NCBI GenBank assembly: GCA_001603615.1
Contig: LUZL01000092.1
Coordinates: 1-6,732 of the forward strand
Length of the DNA stretch: 6,732 bases
Direction: 5' to 3'
Source of the DNA: Bacteroidales bacterium Bact_20
GTDB taxonomy: Bacteria > Bacteroidota > Bacteroidia > Bacteroidales > DTU049
Shown: piece by piece, positions 1 to 6,537 of the stretch
How the letters are laid out: every line of letters begins with the position of its first letter
Position numbering within the stretch: position 1 is the stretch's first letter
Program-made: the position numbers and the translations under genes
The notes under the pieces: generated by a model
Seen by the model: only the letters and a program-made list of their open reading frames with translations
What the model was told of the DNA's origin: nothing
Database searches by the model: none

Positions 1-2
1 AT

Positions 3-206
3 AAAGTAGATTTATCTAAATTAGAAATGGATAATATTATTAATCTTATTAAACCTTTATTACGCGAAAAACCTATGACTGAAAGCGAAATATTAGAGCA
101 GTTCTCTATTATGGACGAAATTAAGGTCATTAGAGTGATCTCTTGGCTTATGGAAACTAATAAAATTATCAGATTATCAGATATGAGATTATCTTGGAAA
201 AAATAA
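3..206 (+). CDS. Partial gene, C-terminal winged-helix-like domain
   Basis: This is the 3' end of a gene that begins left of the window. The frame is open from base 3 to the TAA at 204-206 and gives 67 residues. The visible part reads as a small winged-helix fold: a first helix (about residues 9-22, DNIINLIKPLL), a short helix with T-E-S-E-I-L-E-Q (26-34), a recognition-type helix (about 37-52, ending SWLMETNK) and a short strand pair (IIRLSDMRLSWKK). The pattern of small helix, turn, longer helix and short hairpin is typical of DNA-binding winged helices, but also of winged helices that only mediate protein contacts. I do not recognise the parent protein. An internal ATG at 27 could in principle start a 59-residue protein, but the frame stays open to the edge, so a truncated longer gene is more likely. 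It runs in the same direction as aspC, 211 bases upstream. Confidence 0.6.
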   Translation, partial: KVDLSKLEMDNIINLIKPLLREKPMTESEILEQFSIMDEIKVIRVISWLMETNKIIRLSDMRLSWKK

Positions 207-232
207 ATATCTATTTTTGAGCATTTATTTTT
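199..232 (+). terminator. Weak A/T-only hairpin after the left-edge gene
   Basis: Bases 199-208 (AAAAATAAAT) are an exact inverted repeat of 223-232 (ATTTATTTTT), with a 14-base loop, and the repeat overlaps the TAA of the left-edge gene. The 3' arm is T-rich, as in a factor-independent terminator. The stem has no G:C pairs, so it would be unstable and may be a chance product of base composition. Confidence 0.25.
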
Positions 233-417
233 ATTCACATCAATTAAATTTTTGATATATTTTAATTTTTTTATTGTAATAATTTTATATTATAGCGTGA
301 AATCCTCGTTAGATTTGATAAAAGTATTTAAATTATTATTAAAGATCAAAATTAAAGTAACAAATTAATTTTAGAAACAAAATTGAGATAAAATCTTTTA
401 TTAATTTTGAAAAAAAA
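207..417 (+). promoter_or_regulatory. Intergenic leader of aspC with possible Bacteroidota -7 motifs
   Basis: This 211-base spacer is very A/T-rich and holds no gene that I can see. It has three matches to the Bacteroidota -7 element TAnnTTTG: TATTTTTG at 212-219, TAGATTTG at 310-317 and TAATTTTG at 402-409. None has a convincing -33 TTTG or TTG at normal spacing. The nearest TTGs are at 194-196 (15-base spacer) and 383-385 (16-base spacer), and the 310 site has none nearby. The 310 site would give a leader of about 95 bases. The 402 site would leave almost no leader. The gene starts after an A-tract (410-417) with no Shine-Dalgarno, as is usual in this phylum. TCAAAATTAA (346-355) is an exact inverted repeat of 401-410, and its core (348-355) can also pair with 365-372. 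Which promoter is used, if any, cannot be settled by eye. Confidence 0.3.
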
Positions 418-1635
418 ATGGAAACCAAAGATGATTATTTCATATCAAAAAGAGCGGCTAATCTAAATGAGTCTGCTACATTAGCCATGAGTCAGAGAAC
501 ACGAGAATTAAAAAGTAAAGGAATAGACGTTATTAATTTGAGTATTGGAGAGCCAGATTTTTTTGTACCAAATTTCATCAAGGATGCTGCTAAGCAAGCT
601 ATAGATGATAATTATTCATTTTATCCTCCAGTACCAGGATATCCGGAACTACGTCAAATGATCGCTCATAAACTAAAAAGAGATAATCATTTAGATTATG
701 AACCTTCTCAGATAGTAGTTTCTAATGGGGCTAAACATGTGATATCTAATATATTTTTAACAATATTAAACAAAGGTGATGAGGTATTAATACCTGTACC
801 CTATTGGGTTTCTTATCCTCCACTTGTACAGATAGCTGATGGTGTACCAGTATATATTAATAGCAATTTTAATAATGATTTTAAAATCACTGCCGAAGAT
901 ATAGAAAAGCATATCACTCCTAGAACAAGAGCTTTTATTTTTAGTTCACCCAATAATCCATCTGGCAAAGTATATTCTTACGAAGAATTAAAAGAATGGG
1001 CAGAAGTTTTTGCACATCATCCAGAAATATTGATAATATCTGATGAGATTTATGAGTTAATTAATTTCACTAAAAAGCACCATAGTATAGCAGAGTTTGA
1101 AGAAATAAGAGATAGAGTAATCATCGTAAATGGATTATCTAAAGGGTTCGCTATGACTGGATGGCGTGTAGGATATAGTGTGTCATCTAAAACTATTGCT
1201 AAAACTATTGAAAAAATTCAAGGACAAATGACTGGTGGTATTAATGATATAGCTCAGATGGCTGCTCTGAAAGCTCTATCTGTAGATCCTGAAGATTGCC
1301 ACGAACTTATAGAGATGAAAGAGTCTTTTCGCAAACGTAGAAATTTTATGTTAAAAGCTTTATCAGAAATACCTGGCATCAAACCTAATAATCCAGAAGG
1401 TGCTTTTTATATTTTCCCAGAAATAACTGATCTTTTAGGTAAAAGATATGAAGATTTTGTGATCAATAATGATGATGACCTCTGTATGTATCTTTTAAAC
1501 TATGCAAATGTAGCTTTGACATCTGGCGCTAGCTTTGGGTATCCAGGGTGCATCAGGCTTAGCTATGCTACATCTATGCTACAATTAGAAAAAGCTGTAG
1601 AGAGAATTAAAAAAGTTGTTAGTTTATTACAATAA
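418..1635 (+). CDS. aspC: Aspartate aminotransferase, class I PLP-dependent
   Basis: The 405-residue product is a full-length cytosolic fold-type I aminotransferase. It should move the amino group between aspartate and 2-oxoglutarate, giving oxaloacetate and glutamate. It resembles the bacterial subgroup Ib enzymes (AspB/AspC type of Bacteroides). Visible motifs in order are ATLAMSQRTREL near 20-31; INLSIGEPDF (39-48); Y-P-P-V-P-G-Y-P-E-L-R (69-79), which supplies the partner-subunit tyrosine; PYWVSYP (128-134); SSPNNPSG with Asn180, which contacts PLP; SDEIYE with Asp209 (pyridine nitrogen) and Tyr212; SKGFAMTGWRVGY with the Schiff-base Lys242; and CIRLSYA with Arg380, which binds the substrate alpha-carboxylate. 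All catalytic residues are present. The ATG at 418 fits the usual N terminus; the frame is open upstream to a stop at 358 but has no ATG there. Small departures are Ser176 where many relatives have Asn, and MTGGIND in place of the common TSG form. Substrate range could extend to aromatic amino acids. The gene converges with the ligase gene. Confidence 0.93.
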   Translation: METKDDYFISKRAANLNESATLAMSQRTRELKSKGIDVINLSIGEPDFFVPNFIKDAAKQAIDDNYSFYPPVPGYPELRQMIAHKLKRDNHLDYEPSQIVVSNGAKHVISNIFLTILNKGDEVLIPVPYWVSYPPLVQIADGVPVYINSNFNNDFKITAEDIEKHITPRTRAFIFSSPNNPSGKVYSYEELKEWAEVFAHHPEILIISDEIYELINFTKKHHSIAEFEEIRDRVIIVNGLSKGFAMTGWRVGYSVSSKTIAKTIEKIQGQMTGGINDIAQMAALKALSVDPEDCHELIEMKESFRKRRNFMLKALSEIPGIKPNNPEGAFYIFPEITDLLGKRYEDFVINNDDDLCMYLLNYANVALTSGASFGYPGCIRLSYATSMLQLEKAVERIKKVVSLLQ

Positions 1636-1686
1636 ATTATTAAAAAATTTTCTGCTCTCAAAAACCACTTAATTATTTTTTGTAAT
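1626..1686. terminator. Imperfect inverted repeat over both stop codons, possible two-way terminator
   Basis: Bases 1626-1643 pair with 1669-1686 in 16 of 18 positions, with two T-T mismatches and a 25-base loop. The left arm contains the aspC stop (1633-1635) and the right arm contains the stop of the minus-strand ligase gene (1669-1671). A hairpin could therefore form in either transcript just at its end, which suits the only 33-base gap between converging genes. The stem is almost all A:T and is not followed by a clean U-run on either strand. It could be a weak intrinsic terminator, or simply limit read-through. Confidence 0.35.
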
Positions 1687-3189
1687 TTGTGGTCCTAGAA
1701 ATATTGAATAAAACGTTAAGAAAAAAACTGTCATTGTCGTAGCTTGTTGTCCCTCTAGCATATCTTCTAGGAGCATCATTGTAGTGAAAATTATCCAAAG
1801 GCACATCCATAAACTTGTCAAATTATTCCTATTTTTTTTGCTAATGATTGGATATACCCATAAGACTAACAATAATATCATCCCTACTATTCCTAGTGCT
1901 ACTCCAATTGTTACAAATTGGTTATGAGTTTTTCTATATAACTTCTCTGGTACTTGAGGGTAATTTTTTTGATAATAATTTTTAAATGCTGCACTGACAT
2001 CGCCAGTTCCCCACCCAAATATTGGTTTTTCGTTTATTAGTGATATACCAGCTTTCAAGTAAACTAATCTCTGACTAAAAGAACCATAGAAACTGATTTG
2101 TTCATCTTTTGTGATTCTATAAATTTCGTAAAATAAATTATATAACCTGTGCTTTAAAGGTGCTGTGCTCATGAGTCTGTAATTAGTAACGTTGTTCTCA
2201 ATTGCTTCTATTTCTTTATCATTAAGCATATTTATTCCCGTAGTATCTAGTGGATAGTTTTTAGAGGCTAAAAATCTCACTAATGTATAATAATTACTAT
2301 CTGAAAAGGTATTTTTCTCATCTATATGTTTGTTAGATATTGCATTCCACTTATTCACTAAACTTTTATCTAGTATGTATGGATTATATAAATTTCTATT
2401 TTCTACTTCTAAATTTTCTAAGTTTTGATTTTTTGTATTTCTAGGAATGCCAAAATAGCTTTGATATGATAAATAAAATCCCAATGGTAGTATTATTAGT
2501 AAAATTGCAACAAAGCTTATCGCTATATATTTATTTCTTTTGAATATCTTACTCGTTATCCAAATAAACATAATTAATAAAGACAAAATAAATGGAGCTA
2601 AAGACGCATTTAAAATCTGAAATATTAAGAAAAGAATTAATAATATAGGATAGATGATGTAGTAATATTTTATTTTTACTGTATCATTGGCAAATAATAT
2701 TATTGCTATAGCAATAGTGACAAGTAATGATGCTCTGATGTGGTTTCGGTACCAGGGAATTTCTTTTAAATTGTCTATCCACCCAAATGATAATGATATT
2801 ATTGGTATTAAAACAAAAATAAGTGCTAGGAATAGATAAAACTTATTAAAATATTTTTTTAGATATTCTGGTGGAGAAATAGTAGCAAATATCAATGGTA
2901 GTAAAAGCATTGGCAATTTTACTTGTAAATCATTTAATCCAGCTTTTATATTTGAGCTGTAGAGCAAGCCTATAGCCAGTAGTAGATACATAGATGTCCA
3001 CAGTAGTGCGTATGGTTGTTTTTTTAATTTTTTAAATTTATCTTTATAATTGCCTTCTATTAGCCATACAAGGGCTAGAGTGATTTCTGAAGCAGATATT
3101 AAAAATAATGAATAAAATATTCCAATTATCAATAAACCTATTAGTACAGTATAAATATATGGGAAAATATCTTTAGAAACCTTATTCAT
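1669..3189 (-). CDS. O-antigen ligase-family polytopic membrane protein
   Basis: The 506-residue product is an inner-membrane protein of the Wzy_C / O-antigen ligase (WaaL-like) family. Such proteins transfer a lipid-linked glycan from undecaprenyl diphosphate to lipid A-core, or to another acceptor, on the periplasmic face. I count about eleven to thirteen hydrophobic segments, including roughly 11-33, 60-77, 89-103, 117-134, 150-167, 175-192, 195-212, 220-241, 424-448, 457-474 and 483-499. Bacteroidota-type marks include LYSSNIKAGLNDLQVKLP (76-93). The large loop (about 245-373) ends in SFSQRLVYLKAG, followed by EKPIFGWGTGDVSAAF (387-402). Arg374 and the His422-Asn423 pair in KTHNQF match the conserved Arg and His of the family. 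The protein might instead be a Wzy polymerase or a protein glycan ligase, since sequence alone rarely separates these. It lies 21 bases after the S41 gene and has no Shine-Dalgarno. No glycan synthesis genes are visible nearby, so the donor glycan is unknown. Confidence 0.85.
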   Translation of the reverse strand: MNKVSKDIFPYIYTVLIGLLIIGIFYSLFLISASEITLALVWLIEGNYKDKFKKLKKQPYALLWTSMYLLLAIGLLYSSNIKAGLNDLQVKLPMLLLPLIFATISPPEYLKKYFNKFYLFLALIFVLIPIISLSFGWIDNLKEIPWYRNHIRASLLVTIAIAIILFANDTVKIKYYYIIYPILLILFLIFQILNASLAPFILSLLIMFIWITSKIFKRNKYIAISFVAILLIILPLGFYLSYQSYFGIPRNTKNQNLENLEVENRNLYNPYILDKSLVNKWNAISNKHIDEKNTFSDSNYYTLVRFLASKNYPLDTTGINMLNDKEIEAIENNVTNYRLMSTAPLKHRLYNLFYEIYRITKDEQISFYGSFSQRLVYLKAGISLINEKPIFGWGTGDVSAAFKNYYQKNYPQVPEKLYRKTHNQFVTIGVALGIVGMILLLVLWVYPIISKKNRNNLTSLWMCLWIIFTTMMLLEDMLEGQQATTMTVFFLTFYSIFLGPQITKNN

Positions 3190-3210
3190 AAAAGTGATAG
3201 AGTAGTTGGT

Positions 3211-4866
3211 TTATTTTACACTCAAAATATTTTGATATTGAGATTTATTAGATAAAACCTCTATAGCTTTATGTGTAAATTTATCATTACGTAGCTCATA
3301 TTGTATGCGTCCATTTTGGTAATAATATCTAACAATGATCTCTGGTGCTAGGATGTTTGTTATCTCATCTCTGTAATGCATTAGTTCATCTTTGTTGTCT
3401 AAAGTTAATTTTTTCTTCAATAGTTCTATATCATCTTTGATAAGATCTAATTTCTTTTCATCTTCAGCTAATTTTGCTAATTTGTCTAGTTCCATCTTTA
3501 GCGGAGAAGAGTATTTTATTTCTTTATCTTTCATATAATCGATAAATTCATTATAGTCTGCATCTGATAATTGGAATTGATCTGGTTTAGCTATAGTAGG
3601 GTGCTCCATAGAGTATAAAGTAGCAAATTTAAAAATATGTTGCCCTACGTATAAAGCAGCTGTGAAAGCAGAAATGCTATCTACCTCTACATTAATATCT
3701 GGTAATATGCCACCAGCATCTTTCACTGGGCGTTTATTTTTTGTAAAAAATATTTTTTGTTCATCAGAAGAAATTTGCCTACCTACGCCATTTGTTTTAT
3801 CGCTATAATCAATTTTTTGTATACATCTACCTGATGGGATGTAATATTTAGCAATAGTAACTTTTAGTTTGGAATTATATGGTAGGTTTACAATATTTTG
3901 TACAAGACCTTTGCCATATGATTGCTCGCCGATGACCACTGCTCTGTCTAAATCTTGCAGAGCTCCAGCTACGATTTCGCTAGCAGAGGCGCTATTTTCA
4001 TTTATTAAAACACAAAGTGGTATTTCTAGATCTACTGGTGCTTGCATAGTTTTATAAACTCTATTAGCCTCTGGCAGTCTGCCTTTGGTGCTAACAACTT
4101 CAGTATTTTTAGGCACAAAAATATTGATGATATTTACAGCTTCATTTAAAAGTCCACCACCATTATTTCGTAAATCTAAGATTAATCCTTGCAAATTAGG
4201 ATCGTTTTCTTTTAATTTTATCAATGCATCTTTTACTGTATTACTACAATTCATCGTGAATGAAGATAAAGAGATATATCCTATATGTGGAGCTACCATT
4301 CCGTAATAAGGTACCTCTGGCAGTTTGATTTCTTTTCTAGTCAATTTTACTTTTTTTATGTTATTATCAAACATATTTTTATAAGTAATTTCTACTTCTG
4401 TATCGGGTGCACCTTTAAGCATTTCGCTAACTTCCTGAGTAGATTTACCTTTTATACTGATGCCATTAACTTCTAGAATTATATCTCCAGCTCTCAATCC
4501 TGCATGATAAGCTGGGAAGCCTTCATATGGTTCAGAAACCACTACAAAGCTATCTAATTTTTGTATCAGAGCTCCTACTCCCCCATACTGTCCTGTAGTC
4601 ATTAGTTTATAATCCTCTATAGCACTCTCGGGGATAAACTCAGTGTAGGGATCTAGACTTTTTAGCATTTCATCTATAGCAGTCTTAGTTAAACTACCTG
4701 GTTGTATTTCATCTACATAGTTTTTATTGAGCTCTTTCATCACAGAAGTGAAAATATCTAAATTTTTCACTAATTCGAAACTGATATCTCCTACTACAGC
4801 TCTAAATGAAAAAATCCCAATGATGGAGATAATGATGACTATAAAAATATTTTTAATTTTTTTCAT
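3211..4866 (-). CDS. S41 C-terminal processing peptidase with PDZ domain
   Basis: The 551-residue product is a tail-specific (Ctp/Prc family) serine peptidase, exported by an uncleaved anchor or signal peptide (MKK then hydrophobic 7-23) and acting in the periplasm. An N-terminal helical segment (about 30-85) contains KELNKNYVDEI and LDPYTEFI. A PDZ domain (about 90-165, with GGVGALI and HAGLRAGDIILEVNG) follows, then the S41 core. The core shows GLILDLRNNGGGLL (227-240) and the Ser/Lys site: Ser294 in NSASASEI and Lys319 in GEQSYGKG. The Ser-to-Lys distance of 25 and Asp305 at +11 match the E. coli Prc catalytic residues Ser452, Asp463 and Lys477. The helical C-terminal region (about 430-551), with Lys/Glu-rich 455-500, is the extension commonly seen in Bacteroidota members. 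Such enzymes trim or degrade envelope proteins; the targets here are unknown. Its ATG overlaps the end of yidD by 14 bases, which suggests coupled translation. Confidence 0.93.
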   Translation of the reverse strand: MKKIKNIFIVIIISIIGIFSFRAVVGDISFELVKNLDIFTSVMKELNKNYVDEIQPGSLTKTAIDEMLKSLDPYTEFIPESAIEDYKLMTTGQYGGVGALIQKLDSFVVVSEPYEGFPAYHAGLRAGDIILEVNGISIKGKSTQEVSEMLKGAPDTEVEITYKNMFDNNIKKVKLTRKEIKLPEVPYYGMVAPHIGYISLSSFTMNCSNTVKDALIKLKENDPNLQGLILDLRNNGGGLLNEAVNIINIFVPKNTEVVSTKGRLPEANRVYKTMQAPVDLEIPLCVLINENSASASEIVAGALQDLDRAVVIGEQSYGKGLVQNIVNLPYNSKLKVTIAKYYIPSGRCIQKIDYSDKTNGVGRQISSDEQKIFFTKNKRPVKDAGGILPDINVEVDSISAFTAALYVGQHIFKFATLYSMEHPTIAKPDQFQLSDADYNEFIDYMKDKEIKYSSPLKMELDKLAKLAEDEKKLDLIKDDIELLKKKLTLDNKDELMHYRDEITNILAPEIIVRYYYQNGRIQYELRNDKFTHKAIEVLSNKSQYQNILSVK

Positions 4867-5152
4867 GATTATTGATATTTTCTATATAATTTGATGATTT
4901 AAATTTAACAAAAACGAATTTATCTGGTACAGGATCATAGCCATGACCTCCCCAGGGATTGCATCTAATGATTCTATATGTTGCTAGCAAGAAACCTTTT
5001 ATGAGTCCATGTTTTTTCAATGCTTCTATAGCATATACAGAGCAGCTAGGATAGTATCTACATGACTTGGGCAACATAGGTGATATAGCTATTTGATATA
5101 GCTTAATTAATAGTATTAGTGGTGCTATCAGTATTTTCTTTATTATTTTCAT
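4853..5152 (-). CDS. yidD: Membrane protein insertion efficiency factor YidD
   Basis: The 99-residue product is YidD, a small inner-membrane-associated protein that helps YidC/Oxa1-dependent membrane protein insertion and is usually encoded next to rnpA. An N-terminal amphipathic or hydrophobic helix (KIIKKILIAPLILLIKLYQ, 2-20) precedes the conserved core: ISPMLPKSCRYYPSCSVYA (23-41), EALKKHGLIKG (43-53), and RIIRCNPWGGHGYDPVP (60-76). The three conserved cysteines are Cys31, Cys37 and Cys64. The 23 residues after the PVP motif form a variable tail ending in an Asn-rich stretch. The start ATG at 5150-5152 lies inside rnpA, with a 50-base overlap. Starting later would remove the N-terminal helix, so the overlap is probably real. 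The 3' end overlaps the S41 gene by 14 bases. Confidence 0.95.
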   Translation of the reverse strand: MKIIKKILIAPLILLIKLYQIAISPMLPKSCRYYPSCSVYAIEALKKHGLIKGFLLATYRIIRCNPWGGHGYDPVPDKFVFVKFKSSNYIENINNHEKN

Positions 5153-5510
5153 AATTTAATAAACGATGTAAAAATACAATTATTTTTTCTTTTATTATTT
5201 CATATTTTGGGTTGTCTTCTCCAATGTAAACTAATGCTAAATATAAATTTTGATTTTTCTCTTGCAATAATTTATTTGTATCATCCATTATCTCAAATAT
5301 AGCTGCTCTCACTACACGACGTATTCTATTACGAGTTACAGCTTTTTTGAATTGTTTATGACTGACAGCTATCAAGCAATGTAGCTCTCCCTCTCCAGTG
5401 TCTAATAAATGATAAATTTTAAAAGGATATTCATAAGTAGGTACTTGAGAGAAAAGTTTATCTTTTTGTTTTTTAGAATTAATACGTAATTTTTTTAATC
5501 TATCAGCCAT
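5103..5510 (-). CDS. rnpA: Ribonuclease P protein component
   Basis: The 135-residue basic protein is RnpA, the protein subunit of RNase P. It binds the catalytic RNA and pre-tRNA leader during 5' maturation of tRNAs in the cytoplasm. The N-terminal part (RLKKLRINSKKQKDKLF, 4-20) fits the family's opening helix region. YPFKIYHLL (28-36) is the first strand that contacts the pre-tRNA leader. The signature RNR segment KKAVTRNRIRRVVR is at 55-68. A later LYLALVYIG (89-97) strand and a closing helix (about 103-119) complete the fold. The last 16 residues are polar and Asn/Thr-rich, and are encoded in the 50-base overlap with yidD. The ATG at 5508-5510 gives the normal family length. A 56-base gap separates it from hemD. 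The RNase P RNA gene is not in the window. Confidence 0.94.
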   Translation of the reverse strand: MADRLKKLRINSKKQKDKLFSQVPTYEYPFKIYHLLDTGEGELHCLIAVSHKQFKKAVTRNRIRRVVRAAIFEIMDDTNKLLQEKNQNLYLALVYIGEDNPKYEIIKEKIIVFLHRLLNYENNKENTDSTTNTIN

Positions 5511-5529
5511 TATAATAGAAACAATTAAA

Positions 5530-5564
5530 TAGTTTTGATAAATAAGGATGCAATCGTAAAACTA
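5530..5564 (-). terminator. Possible weak attenuator hairpin between hemD and rnpA
   Basis: TAGTTTT (5530-5536) pairs exactly with AAAACTA (5558-5564). The stem extends by GAT (5537-5539) with ATC (5553-5555) past a two-base bulge, leaving a 13-base loop. In the minus-strand transcript this hairpin forms just after the hemD stop and is followed by a U-rich stretch (UUUAAUUGUUU). It might lower read-through from hemD into rnpA. No clear TAnnTTTG promoter is visible in the 56-base gap, so rnpA is probably still served by the upstream promoter. The A/T bias makes chance pairing likely. Confidence 0.22.
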
Positions 5565-5566
5565 AA

Positions 5567-6532
5567 TTAACCAGATTTTTTTGTTTTAGTATTTTGTGTA
5601 TTTGAAGTATTTTTTATGTTGTTTGTTGTTTTTTTATTAGATTTAGTACTGGAAGATATTTTAGATTTTGTTACCTTTACTGATTTAGAAGATGTTTTTT
5701 TAGATTTTGTTGTTGTGTTATTTTTAGCTTTAGGAGTAGTTTTTATAGAAGGTTCATTAAGGCTATTTTCATTATTAGATATATTAGTTTTTTGTTTAGC
5801 AAAAAAATCATCAAGAGCATGTACTAGCGAAGGAAATTCCTTAGTAGGAGAATAAACAGAAATTTTCAAATTATGCTCTTCAGCCATTTTTTTAGTATAT
5901 TCACCACATACAGCTACTATTTGGTTCCCTTGTTCGTAGTTAGGAAAATTATAAAAAAGTGATTCTATGCCATGAGGAGAAAAGAAAGCCAGCATATTAT
6001 AGTCTTTGATATTTATATTAGAAATATCTGCTGGTACATTTTTGCAAACAAAGAGATTATCAAAATTGATATTATTCTGACGTAGTGCATTGGCGAAGCT
6101 TTCGTTACCATCTGAGCTGGAGACTAAAATGAATTTCTCATTTGGGAATTGTTTTAGATGCTCTATCACGCTCTCTGGCGTCCCTGTGCCAAAGAAAAAT
6201 TTTCTTTTTTTATATCTCATGTATTTTTGTAGATACAAGGCTATTTGCTCTGTCAGGCAGAAATATCTCATCTCATTAGATATAGTTGTCCTAGATTGTT
6301 CTAGTAAACTGAAAAAATAATCCAGTGCTATTTTGCTTGTAAAAATAATGCCAAAGTAATTATTAACATCTATTTTCTGATTTCTGAAATCCTTGACATC
6401 TATACATTCTACATTAAATAATTTCAAGAAAGTGAATTCTAAATTATATTTAAGCTCTAATGCGTGATAAGGACTTTTTTCATAATCATTAGGCTTAAAC
6501 TGAGAAATTAGTATTTTATATTTATCGTCCAT
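5567..6532 (-). CDS. hemD: Uroporphyrinogen-III synthase with basic C-terminal tail
   Basis: The 321-residue product is HemD, the cytosolic enzyme that closes and inverts ring D of hydroxymethylbilane to give uroporphyrinogen III, the branch point for heme and other tetrapyrroles. Residues 1-246 form the two-lobed enzyme of the Bacteroidota type: ILISQFKPNDYEKSPYHAL (7-25), DFRNQKIDVNNYFGIIFTS (48-66), MRYFCLTEQIALYLQKY (88-104), RKFFFGTG (110-117), KFILVSSSDGN (133-143), LAFFSPHGIESLFYNFPN (181-198), VAVCGEYTKKMAEE (206-219) and EFPSLVHALDDFF (232-244). The family has few strictly catalytic residues, so assignment rests on overall pattern and context. Residues 247-321 are an added tail rich in Lys, Ser, Thr and Asn, with 18 Lys, no Arg and no acidic residue after Glu260; typical Bacteroidota HemD, as I recall it, stops near 250. 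The ATG is five bases after the DUF4271 stop, which suggests coupled translation. Confidence 0.88.
   Translation of the reverse strand: MDDKYKILISQFKPNDYEKSPYHALELKYNLEFTFLKLFNVECIDVKDFRNQKIDVNNYFGIIFTSKIALDYFFSLLEQSRTTISNEMRYFCLTEQIALYLQKYMRYKKRKFFFGTGTPESVIEHLKQFPNEKFILVSSSDGNESFANALRQNNINFDNLFVCKNVPADISNINIKDYNMLAFFSPHGIESLFYNFPNYEQGNQIVAVCGEYTKKMAEEHNLKISVYSPTKEFPSLVHALDDFFAKQKTNISNNENSLNEPSIKTTPKAKNNTTTKSKKTSSKSVKVTKSKISSSTKSNKKTTNNIKNTSNTQNTKTKKSG
5570..5794 (-). other. Low-complexity Lys/Ser/Thr/Asn-rich tail of HemD
   Basis: This segment encodes HemD residues 247-321. It is in frame with the enzyme and has no internal stop. It contains runs such as NNTTTKSKKTSSKSVKVTKS and KSNKKTTNN, has 18 Lys among 75 residues, and no aromatic residues. 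It should be disordered and strongly positive, like the basic tails of some bacterial DNA-binding or RNA-associated proteins. Its role is unknown. Confidence 0.8.
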
Positions 6533-6537
6533 ACTGC

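Noticed and set aside
3190..3210. A separate promoter for the ligase gene.
   Set aside because: The gap is only 21 bases and holds no TAnnTTTG on the minus strand, so co-transcription with the S41 gene is simpler.
3869..4476. Three open frames on the plus strand (3869-4057, 4085-4306, 4285-4476).
   Set aside because: They lie wholly inside the S41 peptidase gene on the other strand, whose motifs are continuous and intact. Their proteins show no recognisable domain.
5567..5794. HemD tail as a read-through or frameshift product, or as a separate gene.
   Set aside because: The tail is in frame with the enzyme with no stop, and has no own start context. No shift in frame is needed to explain it.
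5616..5855. Open frame on the plus strand with a hydrophobic Leu/Val/Phe-rich product resembling a membrane peptide.
   Set aside because: It is the antisense of the Lys/Asn/Ser-rich HemD tail. The reverse complement of such A-rich codons automatically gives Phe/Leu/Val codons.
6090..6320. Open frame of 76 codons on the plus strand.
   Set aside because: It is antisense to the conserved part of hemD and has no family features.
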